A stretch of 64,000 bases of DNA from Lantana camara (lineage: Eukaryota > Streptophyta > Magnoliopsida > Lamiales > Verbenaceae), in assembly GCA_037501455.1 (NCBI GenBank), contig CM074861.1, positions 36,410,001 through 36,474,000 of the forward strand. Direction: 5' to 3'. This document shows, piece after piece, positions 1 to 13,143 of this stretch. The translations under genes and the position numbers were made by a program. The stretch's first letter is position 1. Each line of letters begins with the position of its first letter. Below the pieces are notes generated by a model that saw only the letters and a program-made list of their open reading frames with translations, did not search any database and was not told the origin of the DNA.

Positions 1-2996
1 CCTAATTATAATTAGGGTGTTTTGGGGCCTTCGTGGCTACCTTGAGCTCGGGAATTCGGATTCGAATTCTAACCTTACCATTGAGTTTGTTTCGGTGATT
101 CGGATTCAATGAATTAACCTTTTTAATTTTCTAAAGCCATTTGATACCCCTACCCTTTTAAAATTCGATCCGAGTGGACCGGATCCCTTTTGACCCGACC
201 CATTTAACTCAGCCCCAAAAAGGAGCCAAGTTCATCTCTCTCCCTCATTTTCACATTGGAAACAAGGCAACAAAGGAGAAGAAGAAACCCTCCCCATTTG
301 GCCCTTCAAGCTCTAGCTCAAGCTTGTGAGATCCGACCAACCGATCGAAGATTCAAGGTGTAAGATATGTGATCCTCTCATTACGTGCTTTGTTTTCTCC
401 CGATTGAATCTCATTTCTCTTGCTTGCTTCCTTGAATATGAAGAAGATGATGAATAGTGCCAATATGTCAAAATTTGAGAATATGCTTTGTGCTTTGATT
501 CCCTTGCTTCAAGCTTGATATATGTTGTTCTTATGAGTATATATGATGCATATTTGGTGGTTTTTGGTTTGTTAGTTGAAGCTTGAGTGAATCACCATTG
601 TTGAAGCTTAAAAGCATGAAAATGGCAACTTGTTAAATACTTGGTTTCATGACTTGAACATAAGATATATGTTAGAGCATGCATACATGAACTTATGCCT
701 TGAATTTGGAGTATTTTGGTTGTGGTTTGAGGTGGTTTTGGGGAATTTTGGTTTCTCCCGTGTTTAGCCCTATTTTTGCTGCATTTTTCTTGCCCAAAAC
801 ATCTACCCGGGCGGGTAGATTTTGCACACAAAAGTACCCGGGCGGGTACTCTATTACAGAAGTGTTTCTGCACTGCTTCTCCCCGGCTGGGTAGATTTTG
901 ACTTGTATTTTCCCCGGCCGGGTACTCCCTCATCCGAACTCCGATTGACCTGATTTTTGATCCGATGGAAACATTGTGAAGTGTAGAAAAACCTCCAATT
1001 GGAATTATCTCATTATCGTTTCTAATTTGTGAGATATAACTAATTCTTTTTGGTGCCGCCATGTTACCGACAATCTGCTTTCGCCCAACTTCGAGCCTAC
1101 GCCATTTTCACCTCGCTTTGAACCACAAGTCGAGCCACATACCATTTTAAAGTTCTATGTGTCTAGTTTCATTTCCAACAAACAAAACTTAATTCCTATT
1201 TCTATAACTCGAGATATTCCAGTTTTCCTTCTACTTTCGCATTTCCGAAAACTGTTAGCTTTTTCCAAACTTTGCCAAAAACCGTTTTATCGCCTTCCTT
1301 TCACCTCCTCGACGTCTTATTTGACTTACATGCATTGTATACATGTATAATTGAATGATTAAATCATTTATGTGTCTAAATGACATTACTTGTGCTCATG
1401 AACACGATCACACCATTTCATGACTTATTTATGATTTAATGCTTATTGAATCATGCCATAACATGATGCACCACTTCATGAACATCGCCGTGCGTCTTAC
1501 TTGGTTTCATTATTCAGTCGTGTCTCACAAGTACACCACATTTCCTTTCTTGTTCAGTGTTCTCCTCGATGGAGACTTTCAAGCTTTGTGGTCCTTCTCC
1601 TACTTCTTTCTTGCATAAAGAGGTGAGGGTTTTCTTTTATAAATGACCTATAACCTTGCATGCTCTAAACAAACCAAATGATTTTCATATAAAACCTTGC
1701 CATATCTTATATAACGGCTATGTATCGGAAATTATTTATATATTGTGTAGTGTTAATCCTGAGCCTGTTTTGCAAGATCCTGCATGTGCCCCTGGCTCAT
1801 CTAGCGTTGGACTAGCCGGAGTGGTTCCTGTTCCTGGGGCCTAGGGGCTTGTGTCTTGAGTGAACCGGGAGGTATCGGACCGATGGTGACCTCTTACGCA
1901 AGTCCCATCCTGTTGGACTATCCTGATATCCACCAGAAGGTTTGGTGGAAGAAGGAGCTCCAGATCAGGGGAGTCATGAACCTACAGATCATTCCTGCCT
2001 GGATGGCGAGGGTTAGCTACCCGGACCATCACTGAAGAAGGAGATTACTTGTACTTTTTTTCCCACTTGTAATAATTATAACTCCTTTTTCCTGCTTGTT
2101 TCCTGATTACCTGTTTTTACCTGTCATTTAATAAGTGAAAAGAGGAGTCCAGGATGGATTGAATACCCGTTCTCGCCGGGTCCCCTAAAATATTAAGCAT
2201 AGATATCTGTAACCTTTGGCATGCCCCCAGTCCCTGTATAACACCGGAGCTCATGGATCGTTAAGGTAAAATGTGCATCAACAGAGGGCGTACGGATATC
2301 GACACATGCATTGTATATCCTGTTTGCCTGACCTGCATGCTTGAACATAATTCCACCCATACGTATTAATTACTCCTGATTTCTATCTCCTGTTTTTATA
2401 ACTAATAACGTACAGTGGAGTTATGCCTTCCTGATTGCCTGTCTATATATATATATATGTGTGAGTACCCCCTTCACTCAGTCAGTTGGCTGACCCCTCC
2501 CTCTCGTTGTTTTTAATGTCTGTCTTACAGGCTCTGGGGTCGTTAGGCGGGAGTCTTTTGAAGTCTTTGATCGAGTCTTGGTCCTGTTTGCACTGCATCG
2601 TACCGTACCTTTATTTCCTGCTTGTAACTGGGCTATGTAAGCCACTTTGTATTGTTATTACTTTATTGAACTCGGGACAGGTTTCTAGGGCCCTAATTGA
2701 ACCCGTTTATATGTTATTGCATTGTACTGAATTCGGGACAAGTTAGGACAGGTTTACCTGATTAGTTGAACCCGTATTTACATTCATGTTGTTTTATGGA
2801 ATGTGCCTGAATGATTACATTGCTTCCGCATACTTTGTTTTTTGAATTGGTGGTATGGGCTCTAGTCCCGCCTAACAGGTTGGTTTTCATTCTGTCTCCG
2901 TTCGCTGTAAGCTTGGTTCATGTATGGACTCCAATTTCATGGGTGGACCGGGCTCTTGGTGCGGGGGATGTGGTGCCTTCCGGTTAGGGTGTCACA
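1..2996 (+). repeat. Left LTR of LARD-like Ty3 element (5' end outside window)
   Basis: This is near-identical over its whole length to 9836-12830, so the two are the LTR pair of one element. Position 1 corresponds to 9836, which means the first 177 bp of this LTR lie before the window. It ends in ...GTCACA at 2996 and is followed directly by a tRNA-Met primer site. The LTR contains a splice-donor-like site at about 357, four GC-rich palindromic motifs at about 800-930, the shared block with CACCAGAAGGTTTGGTG near 1931 and the CTCAGTC...GGCTGACC block near 2475. Small ORFs inside it have no recognisable domain and are repeated in the other copy, so I do not call them genes. Confidence 0.93.
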
Positions 2997-3004
2997 TCCT
3001 AAAG

Positions 3005-3016
3005 TGGTATCAGAGC
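3005..3016 (+). other. Primer binding site (tRNA-iMet) of the LARD-like element
   Basis: TGGTATCAGAGC lies eight bases after the end of the left LTR. It is the complement of the 3' end of plant initiator tRNA-Met, the usual primer for plant Ty1 and Ty3 elements. Confidence 0.92.
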
Positions 3017-3940
3017 TCCAGGTTGTAAAACCGGAGTTCTAGTGTCATGTCGTGTCGAGTGTAGGTCGTACGGCTTAGGAACTACTTGACAATGTGTACA
3101 TTGCATTGACCTTGAGCACGGAATTGCATTCCTTTTTGAACCTTGTTGAATTAGTTTCTGCTTATGGCATTGGATTCATGCCTTTCGAGTTGAAAATGTG
3201 ACATAAGCATGCACTAATCGCATGTATATATCCTTGGAATGAGTTATAATTTATAGGTATGAAGATAATATCAAACCACGGTCAATATCTACAATAACAA
3301 TGGTTTATCATTAGCTCAATTCTCAGGCATAGAAAGTATAAGGAACATACCGGGGAGTATATACAGGAATCTTAGATTCTAGACCTTCTCCGATTAAGCT
3401 ACAACTCAGAGGTAGAATCCGAAACTGGAGACCGAGGTATAAGGGAAAAGCTTGTTTATTCTATTGGAGATGGTGAATCCGGGGTGAAGTGACGTTTTAC
3501 AAGAATCAACACCTACCCTCATATTATAGAAGTTAGTCAACCGAATCCCCTAAGATCATTCGTTCAAGAGAGAAATGAAGAAAATCTCGAAGGTACTTTA
3601 GTTCAAGGTTTGAATTAGTGAAAAAGCGGTAATAATCAAGAGAACTCAAAGTAAAATCGGTTGATGAGAGATAAGCAACAAGGGACGTCGAGGAGGAGCT
3701 TCCAAGTGAATCAAGTTATTTGAATTCTAGTCCGGGATAGAATATTCAATAGATAACAAGGATCGTGAATGGTGAACAGTAGGGATCGTCAAGGAGGAAG
3801 TTAAGTTTGGACTTGTGGGAGAAGAAGAGGTAATTTGTGGCACTTCGGGTTTCGAGTAAGAAAGAGTTTGGCCTGAGATGCTTAGGATTTCAACTAAGAT
3901 GGAAAATGAGTCAAGAAGGGATTAGAGAAAGCCAAGTAAT

Positions 3941-4267
3941 GTGGTAAATACAAGTTCATGGAAGGTGACAATGCTAAGGACAGGATTTGAGTTCATCTTC
4001 CAAATCCAAGCTGAATTGTCGTATTGTGAGGTCGAATTTGGAAATATAGAACAACAAATGGAAATGATAAAGAAAGGCAAAGAACCCTTAGAAGGAGATT
4101 ACGTGCTCAAGTGTACGCAAGTAAAGGACAAGTTCTACTATCGATTCGAATTCATAACGGAAATCAAGGGGGCGTCATTCAATGTGACCATTAGGAGAAA
4201 GATTTGGGACAACGAGTGGAAGACTGATTATGAGGAAGATATCAAGACACTAAACGCATGGGAGTAG
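3941..4267 (+). CDS. Unrecognised 108-residue ORF in the LARD-like interior
   Basis: The ORF reads 108 codons without interruption. The predicted protein is rich in Lys, Glu and aromatic residues (a FYYRFEF stretch at residues 66-72) and has no zinc knuckle, DSG, YXDD or DDE motif. The translation may begin with a non-ATG codon. I do not recognise a family. It may be a chance ORF in purine-rich degenerate DNA or the last remnant of a gag-like protein. No promoter or conserved start could be identified. Confidence 0.2.
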   Translation: MVNTSSWKVTMLRTGFEFIFQIQAELSYCEVEFGNIEQQMEMIKKGKEPLEGDYVLKCTQVKDKFYYRFEFITEIKGASFNVTIRRKIWDNEWKTDYEEDIKTLNAWE

Positions 4268-4490
4268 AAGAATTTGGGTTCAAGAGATTGTGATCTCGAA
4301 CCATGGAGATATACAAATTGATGCAAGAAGATTTTGGAAATTTGAAGACCGTGGGAAAATAACAAGCCCAAACAAAACCGTAATTAAAGAGAAGAAGAAC
4401 AAGTTACCGAGCTAAAAACTAACCATAACGGTGACAGGTTCAAAACATTCATGACACGTGCATCATACGTCATTTTGAATTATTTTTACT

Positions 4491-7400
4491 CTTCCTGTAG
4501 TGCCCCTATACACTACAACCCCGCACCAAAGTATCTCCCGAGTGGATGTGAGACCTAGCACCCGAGAAACACTCCGGCGAATGGACAGTGTTATACAATA
4601 TCAGAGTATTAGAACACTGCAGCGGAAATTTTATAATTTAAAAACTTTCAAAACTATGATAGGGGAATGCAATAAATAAGCCAGTAATAGCATAGTATAG
4701 ATATCAAAAGTAGTGATCATGCCGAAATAGATAATTACAAGCTCGGAAGCATAAATTATTCTAAAGAACCTTGAACTATTATGCTAACGAGAAGACACAC
4801 TAGGCTTCAAGATACCTTCTAGTAAGCGTCCGTTAAACCTGAAACCATGAGTTGTAAAGTGCGAGGGTTAGTCAAAGTGACTAAGTGAGGGGGTAGTTGG
4901 AACTACATATATATGTATAGGTATATTTGAAAAAGTGTTTGACTATAAAAGTTGGAGTTTGATACTATTAATAAAATAATAGATTAATAGTATTATACCG
5001 GAAATCAATAAAATAATAATCAATACAAATATTTGGTTCATATTTATTTTGAGAAAAAGGGGAATAAGGGGACTGGGTATCATATTCTTGAAAATATGAA
5101 CCGTACGATAATAAAGTATTAATGCCCTGCAAGTAGGCGTTCTCCATCCTTTACTCCTTAAACAGAATAAAATCGGAAATAATAGAATCAATCCAGCCTT
5201 CTTCCTTCATGATCTGTCGGGAGCAACCCCTCGAGATCCAGATATAGACAGAGGGAGGGACGTACCTTTCCCGTCACTTAATGTGGAATAACTAACCTCC
5301 AGTTAAACCAACATTAAGATCAGATTTGGCGGCAGGTATAGTAATAGACGATGGCCCTTGCCACCCGGCTATTAGTTCTACCGTACCACCGGGCCCAACA
5401 GATACAGATACAAACACAGATACAGATCTTGCATTTTAAATACAGAATAGAGTTACATTATATCAATACTCGCCAAAATGGACTTGAGTATGATATGTTT
5501 GTAACTTATACTTAAACAAGGATTTTATTTTATATAATAGGATAATAGATATCCTTATATCATATATTTTCCCAGGAAGGGGATAATACTATAATTAGGG
5601 AAAATAAGACTGAATCTTTATTAGGATAAATAATAAAATATTTTATATGTAGACTCATGATCCCAGTTGAAAAAATTTTAACCTCACCTGCTACGATACG
5701 GAATCAAGTAAAGTATTCGGGGTTCCACTGTCCAGACCTAGTTCCTGAAAGTAGTGAACTACTACGGACTTAGAGAACTAGGTTCTTTCTATACTAATGT
5801 GACACATGAATGAGCACAATTAAAGCATGTTGTAACAAAGGGTAACAGTAAATGTACAGGAAATTTGGTAATCTAGAATTGAAATATTATTGTAAAACAT
5901 ACTGATACCAAAGTCACACAACCGAATTAACCAAGAAATTCTTATTCAAATTATGAATCCAAATTTAAGGTTTATTTTTAATAAAAGTGAACCCGATTTT
6001 GAAAACGTTATTTAATCCCTGATTTTAAAATCGTTAGATAAAAATCCTTTCATAAAAACCCAAATTTTATTTTATATTAATTCTTGAAATTACTACATGA
6101 TATTATTGGTCAAAATTCATATTTAAAGTCAAAAGTCAAGGTTACTATTGAAAACGGTTACTATTTAAACATAGGGGATTAAATACTTTTAAACATAAAA
6201 TCAATCACACACTTACACACACTAGCACACGGTACACACATATTTCAAAAACATCAAGAACATATCCTTCATCATGTTTGAATATTCATAAGATGTTCTA
6301 GGCATTCTTGATCAAATTCATAGTCATAACATAAGATTAAAGAATAAATGAGCATAATATATAAACTTTTCATGAAATATGATTCATAAATAAATTCCTA
6401 AACATGAATTTATTCAAATCTTCAAGTATTCATAAAATGTTCTACACATGCTTGATTATATTCATATTCATAACATAAGATTTGAAGCATAATATATAAA
6501 TTCTCTATGAAAAATAATTCTAAATAAATTATTCTAGGCATGAATTTAATCAAACAAGATCATAATCATTTAAATACATACTCACATTATATCATATCAT
6601 AATTCATGCATTTAATTAAATAAGATTCCATAATGTGCACACATTGTATTTAAAACTAACAATTATGCACATTTTTCATAAAAAAAATTCCTAAAGCATA
6701 ATTTAATTAATCCTGGACATGCTACTATTATTATTATACTAAGAACATTATATAAAACATGAAATAATAGAAGAAAACATACCTTGTTGAGAGAGAGAGG
6801 GTTAGGGCGTGAGTTAGGGAGAGAGATGGAGTGATTTTGGTGTTGATTTTGTGAGTTATAAATGAGGCTTGAGGGGGGTATTTATAGATAGTCATGAGGG
6901 GTCTTTGAGCAATTTATGAAAGTTTAAGGGAGATGTGGTTATCTAATATTTCAACAAATGCTTGGTAATCAATTAGGAGATGTGGTTAAATTACATGTTA
7001 AACAAATGTTAGGTAATTAACTAAGTTATGTGGAGAAATTACATTCATTTAATTAATCCTTCTAGAAGATCATGTGGTCATGAATGATGTCATCTTGAAT
7101 AAAAATAAATGTAAAATGATATAAAATTTATTCAAGAGTCGAGAGGTAAAAGCTTGAAGTAGTGAATTAATGAAAGAATGAGTGAAAAATAAGCTTTGTT
7201 TTGATTATAAATGTGGAATATTTAGACTTTTCGTTTATAAACTATGAATATTAAAGATGATGAAAATCATAAGAAAATTAGATAAACGAAGCTATGATAA
7301 AGTTTAGAGTTTGGAAAAGTCATTATAATGTAGAGGAAAATTCAAGGATCGTTTTAAGTATAGTTTCGAATATTGAATAAAAGTTAATTGTTTAAAATAA

Positions 7401-8036
7401 AATGGTGATTTTTAGAAAGGAAAATATTTATAAAATATGCTATGGTGAAATTGAGTTTTTGGTAAATGCATGAAAATTCATAAAATGATTTAAGGGTCGT
7501 TTTGGTTATAATATTGAATATCAAAAAGTAGATGAGTAAGGATTTATTGATGATCGAATCATAAGCTAGGGTTTTTGCCGGTTTTTGATACTACGGGAGT
7601 TAGGATGGGAATTATGGTTCACGGAGAGTATCACGATCCTCGAAATAATGTGAGGATTCTTTTGGTTACAATATTGGGTAGTGAAAGTGTTTCGGGGAAC
7701 GTAGGAATATTTTTTAGCTGTAGGGGTATTTTCGTAATTTCTAACCTAAAACTGTAGAAATGGGTTTTGAAGCATATGAAAGGGTTTTAGGTGCTAGAAG
7801 GGAATGAATACTAGAATTCTAGGATTCTATGAAAAGAGTTTCAAGGTACGAGTTAAATAGAGGAAATAATTAAATCTACGATCATTTAATTAAAGTGTAA
7901 CACATAAAAGCACATAAGTCACATAAAATGTAATGCATGAAGAGAATAAATAAGGACCGAGATTATAAGTACTTCTTGAATAACCCCTTTATTTTACCTT
8001 TTCCAACTCGGCCCATGTTAGGGCTGTTACACTTCC
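4491..8036 (-). mobile_element. Solo LTR (minus strand) with 5-bp target duplication CTTCC
   Basis: CTTCC at 4491-4495 and again at 8032-8036 flanks a 3536-bp unit (4496-8031). Read on the minus strand, the unit starts TGTAACAGCCC and ends GGGGCACTACA. No internal domains are present, so this is a solo LTR left by LTR-LTR recombination after insertion into the LARD-like element. On the minus strand it also carries the shared LTR blocks: a CCCCTCACTTAGTC / GACTAACCC hairpin near 4866-4892 and a GAAGGAAGAAGG block near 5196-5207. This points to a relative of the other long-LTR families here. Short ORFs within it show no domains. Confidence 0.92.
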
Positions 8037-9658
8037 TTAATTATATGTGTTATACATCTCTATTTGCCCTGATTGCCCTAATGTGATGCATCTTTAATTG
8101 TTCGTTACGTGCATTGGCATCTTAATCCGACATGCATGGTTTAGTGTTTATTTGATAGGGAATTTTCCCCCACTTCATTCATCGAATGCTACTTTAACCG
8201 AGCCATATTCGAATCGAGCTAAGGAGGTATTTTGGGTTGTAAAGTGTGGATTAAAAGAAAGGAAGAAATACGGAAGCTCGGGAAAGTAGAACCGGATTTT
8301 GGAATAAATGAATGAGATGGTCATCCCTACTAATTCCTTGAAAGTGAATTTGACCAAGATCAACGGACATATAGCTTAGCTAGGATCATTTACACCGAGG
8401 GAGCTAAGTCGAGAAGCAATAGAACGAGTTCAAGAAATTGGGATAGAAGTTTTTAAGGGGGATAGCATGACCGGAAGATGATTTAAAATTCTTTAATGTG
8501 CCCAAGTGGATCGCTACTAGAAGGAACAAAGGAAATGCAAGAGTAACAACGACATAAATAAGTACTTTGGAAGATGAAAATACCCATACAAGGAATGGTC
8601 GAGAATCGACTCGATAATATGGATACAAGTCTACCTTATTGGTTTTACTATGGGACCTATACAAACTCAATCTCCCAAGATCGACAAAGATAAAGTTTCT
8701 AAGAGGACAGAGGAAAGAATAAGTGGCTGAGAGATGAAGATATAGATTGGAGGAGTTCTTTGGGATTCGAAATAACAAGGCTGAGTACGGATAGATCGAG
8801 TATAATTTTAAATTTTCGATGTGAGCGATTTGATGATGGAGCTATGGAGGATTTACAAGAATTGGTAAGCAAGGTAGTGAACAAGAGACGTCGAGTCAAT
8901 CTCTATACTTAACAACTGACAAAGTGAGAACCAATTTAACCATGGGCTTTGAAAGTAGAATAACTCGGAAAGCTCATAACATGAATAAGATGAAATATTA
9001 GCTCGTCAATCATTGTTCTATGATGAGCCGGGAATGTTAATAAGATTCCACGTTATGTCCAAACTGTTAAGGACAAACTCGAGTAGCCGAGGAAGGGCGT
9101 ATGTGATTCATGGTGAAGAATGAGTTAATTGGATTAAGATCAAGAGACTTCTAAGATCGGGACTTCTAAGAATGAGTTAATTGGAGTGAACGAGTGCCTT
9201 AGTAACACGGTAAGAAGAGGGTCGTACCGTACAACAGACTTTACAACGGGTCTTTAGAGACCCTATTTAGAAGCAAATAGCTGTTCAAGAAACCAACTTC
9301 AATCCGTGAAGTTGATGAGTTGATAGAAGACCCGTTTGGGGATTGGAGAACGAGTGGTGGAGATTCGTTAACTAATCCACTCGTGATGACGAGTTATGGG
9401 ATGGTTTGGATGGACTCAAACGGTGGGAGTTGAATCTTTTATGACCCTCCTATCGTGCGAGACGTTCTGACTACTCATAATCGGATCAAGTTCGTGAGCA
9501 GCTTGAGGTGAAGACCCTTGTGCTTGAAGACCCTTCTCTGAACTAATTCCTGCGGGATGTCGCGAACCCCAGGTGGGATGAACACGGAGAGGTTTTGCTT
9601 AGAGTCCAGTACTCGAGGCAGTGGACCTGAGGACAGGTCCTTCTTAAGGGGGAGAGGT
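8037..9658 (+). mobile_element. Internal region (right part) of LARD-like element, non-coding
   Basis: This continues the interior after the solo LTR. It is purine-rich and degenerate, with no readable pol domain. The last 60 bp (GGACCTGAGGACAGGTCC and then the PPT) match the 3' end of the element at 56740-56894 in order and spacing, so the two elements are related. Confidence 0.7.
9646..9657 (+). other. Polypurine tract of the LARD-like element
   Basis: AAGGGGGAGAGG lies directly before the right LTR, which begins TGTGACACCCC at 9659. This is the expected plus-strand priming site. The Tekay element has an almost identical tract at 53057-53068. Confidence 0.88.
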
Positions 9659-12600
9659 TGTGACACCCCATTTTTCCAACAAGCCAGGTACGACGTCGCG
9701 AGAGAGTTTAATTCAGTAATTATGTGATTTATGTGATGTCACATGCTAACGTGTCAACGTGTAATTTTATTATGTGCATATTAGAATTTATTAAATGTAC
9801 TTGGACTCAGTTGTCCAATAATTGCTTGTTAGGAACCTAATTATAATTACGGTGTTTTGGGGCCTTCGTGGCTACCTTGAGCTCGGGAATTCAGATTCGA
9901 ATTCTAACCTTACCATTGAGTTTGTTTCGGTGATTCGGATTCAATAAATTAACCTTTTAATTTTCTAAAGCTATTTGATACCCCTACCCTTTTAAAATTC
10001 GATCCGAGTGGACCAGATCCCTTTTGACCCGACCCGTTTAACTCAGCCCCAAAAAGGAGCCAAGTTCATCTCTCTCCCTCATTTTCACGTTGGAAACTAG
10101 GCAACAAAGGAGAAGAAGAAACCCTCCCCATTTGGCCCTTCAAGCTCTAGCTCAAGCTTGTGAGATCCGACCAACCGATCGAAGATTCAAGGTAAGATAT
10201 GTGATCCTCTCATTACGTGCTTCGTTTTCTCCCGATTGAATCTCATTTCTCTTGCTTGCTTCCTTGAATATGAAGAAGATGATGAATAGTGCCAATATGT
10301 CAAAATTTGAGAATATGCTTTGTGCTTTGATTCCCTTGCTTCAAGCTTGATATATGCTGTTCTTATAAGTATATATGATGCATATTTGGTGGGTTTTGGT
10401 TTGTTAGTTGAAGCTTGAGTGAATCACCATTGTTGAAGCTTAAAAGCATGAAAATGGCAACTTGTTAAATACTTGGTTTCATGACTTGAACTTAAGATAT
10501 ATGTTAGAGCATGTATACATGAACTTATGCCTTGAATTTGGAGTATTTTGGTTGTGGTTTAAGGTGGTTTTGGGGAATTTTGGTTTCTCTCGTGTTTAGC
10601 CCTGTTTTTGCTGCATTTTTCTTGCCCAGAACATCTACCCGGGCGGGTAGATTTTATACACAAAAGTACCCGTGCGGGTACTCTATTACAGAAGTGTTTC
10701 TGCACTGCTTCTCCCCGGTTGGGTAGATTTTGACTTGTATTTTCCCCGGCCGGGTACTCCCTCATCCGAACTCCGATTGACCTGATTTTTTATCCGATGG
10801 AAACATTGTGAAGTGTAGAAAAACCTCCAATTGTAATTATCTCATTATCCTTTCTAATTTGTGAGATATAACTAATTCTTTTTGGTGCCGCCATGTTACC
10901 GACAATCTGCTTTCGCCCAACTTCGAGCCTACGCCATTTTCACCTCGCTTTGAACCACAAGTCGAGCCACATACCATTTTAAAGGTCTATGTATATAGTT
11001 TCATTTCCAATAAACAAAACTTAATTCCTATTTCTATAACTCGAGATATTCCAGTTTTCCTTCTACTTGCACATTTCCGAAAACTGTTAGCTTTTGCTAA
11101 ACTTTCCCAAAAACCGTATTATCGCCTTTCTTTCACCATCTCGACCTCTTATTTGACTTACATGCATTGTTTACATGTTTAATTGAATGATTAAATCATT
11201 TATGTGTCTAAATAACATTACTTGTGCTCATGAACACGATCACACCATTTCATGACTTATTTATGATTTAATGCTTATTGAATCATGCCATAACATGATG
11301 CACCACTTCATGAACATCGCCGTGCGTCTTACATGGTTTCATTATTCAGTCATGTCTCATGAGTACACCATGTTTCCTTTCTTGTTCAGTGTTCTCCTCG
11401 GTGGATACTTTCAAGCTTTGTAGTCCTTCTCCTACTTCTTTCTTGCACACAGAGGTGAGAGTTTTCTTTTATAAATGACCTATAACCTTGCATGCTCTAA
11501 ACAAACCAAATGATTTTCATATAAAACCTTGCCATATCTTATATACCGGCTATGTATCGGAAATGATTTATATATTGTGTAGTGTTAATCCTGAGCCTGT
11601 TTTGCAAGATCCTGCTTGTGCCCCCGGCTCTTCTAGCGTTGGACTAGCCGGAGTGGTTCCTGTTCCTAGGGCCCAGGGGCTTGTGTCTTGAGTGAACCGG
11701 GGAGGTATCGGGCCGACGGTGACCTCTTGCGCAAGTCCCATCCTGTTGGACTATCCTGATATCCACCAGGAGGTTTGGTGGAAGAAGGAGCTCCAGATCT
11801 GCGGAGTCATGAACCAACAGATCATTCCTGCCTGGATGGCGAGGGTTAGCTACCCGGATCATCACTGAAGAAGGAGATTACTTGTACTTGTTTTCCCACT
11901 TGTAATAATTATAACTCTTGTTTCCTACTTGTTTCCTGATTACCTGGTTTTACCTGTCATTTAATCAGTGAAAAGAGGAGTCCAGGATGAATTGAATACC
12001 CGTTCTCGCCGGGTCCCCTAAATTATTAAGCATAGATATCCGTAACCTCTGGCATGCCCCCAGTCCCTATACAACACCGGAGCTCATGGATCGTTAAGGT
12101 AAAATGGGCATCAACAGAGGGCGTACGGATATCGACACATGCATTGTATATCTTGTTTGCCTGACCTGCATGCTTGAACATAATTCCACCCGTACGTATT
12201 AATTACTCTTGATTCCTATCTCCTGTTTTTATAACTAATAACGTACAGTGGAGTTCTGCCTGCCTGATTGCTTGTCTATATATATATATATGTGTGAGTA
12301 CCCCCTTCACTCAGTCAGTTGGCTGACCCCTCCCTCTCGTTGTTTTTAGTGTCTGTCTTACAGGCTCTGGGGTCGTTAGGCGGGAGTCTTTTGAAGTCTT
12401 TGATCGAGTCTTGGTCCTGTTTGCACTGCATCGTACCGTACCTTTATTTCCTGCTTGTAACTGGGTTATGTAAGCCACTCTATATTGTTATTACTTTATT
12501 GAACTCGGGACAGGTTTCTAGGGCCCTATTTGAACCCGTTTATATATTATTGCATTGTACTGAATTCGGGACAAGTTAGGACAGGTTTACCTGATTAGTT

Positions 12601-12830
12601 GAACCCGTATTTACATTCATGTTATTTTATGGAATGTGCCTGAATGATTACATTGCTTCCGCATACTTTGTTTTGTTGAATTGGTGGTACTGGGTCTAGT
12701 CCCGCCTAACAGGTTGGTTTTTATTCTGTCTCCGTTCGCCGTAAGCTTGGTTCATGTATGGACTCCAATTTCATAGGTGGATCGGGCTCTCGGTGCGGGG
12801 GATGTGGTGCCCTCCGGTTAGGATGTCACA
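9659..12830 (+). repeat. Right LTR of LARD-like Ty3 element (complete, 3172 bp)
   Basis: It starts TGTGACACCCC after the PPT and ends ATGTCACA at 12830. It matches 1-2996 with scattered substitutions and small indels. A splice donor AAG|GTAAGAT is at 10191/10192; the left copy has a 2-bp insertion there (GTGTAAG). GC-rich palindromes lie at about 10630-10765. The CACCAGGAGGTTTGGTG block is at 11764-11780 and the CTCAGTC...GGCTGACC block near 12308-12330. The bases after it (ATTCA at 12831) would be the target duplication, but the left partner is outside the window. Confidence 0.93.
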
Positions 12831-13143
12831 ATTCAGATATCACTTTCTCACTTAACCATCTCTTTCAAATAATTTTACCCAATCATCCAAACCGTAATTC
12901 TCTGTGGCTATCCAGATTTGTGTCTAAATGGATACAATAGGTTTTCTCGTGCACTACCGGGTTAGTGTTACGAAGACCAATTATCAAATACGATGCAATG
13001 TCCAACCAGTTGGGTTAATAATTTTACCAAGAAATTCATCATTTTCAAACTTTGTAGATCACATTTTCTCTTTTCTCCGCCTACACCTTGAATTGTAAAC
13101 TATAAAAATTTTAGCTTCTTGTCTAATTTCACGAGACCGCTCC
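12831..13143. other. Flank before the MULE transposase; nothing recognised
   Basis: This AT-rich stretch lies between the end of the LTR and the first plausible MULE start codon. It probably belongs to the MULE 5' non-coding end, but I found no terminal inverted repeat to confirm it. Confidence 0.4.

Larger units (their letters stand above)
2997..4490 (+). mobile_element. Internal region (left part) of LARD-like element, non-coding
   Basis: This part between the PBS and the inserted solo LTR contains no gag, protease, RT, RNase H or integrase motif in any frame. A possible splice acceptor (TTTATAG) ends at 3256, directly before GTATG, at about the place where the Tekay element has its gag acceptor. 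The only longer ORF is at 3941-4267. Long LTRs around a short non-coding interior with an intact PBS and PPT fit the LARD class, which depends on enzymes from related elements. Confidence 0.75.

Noticed and set aside
592..1062. Antisense ORF of 156 codons in the left LTR
   Set aside because: It lies in LTR DNA over the GC-rich palindromes, is shortened in the right LTR copy (10559-10765) and has no domain; it is a by-product of the repeat.
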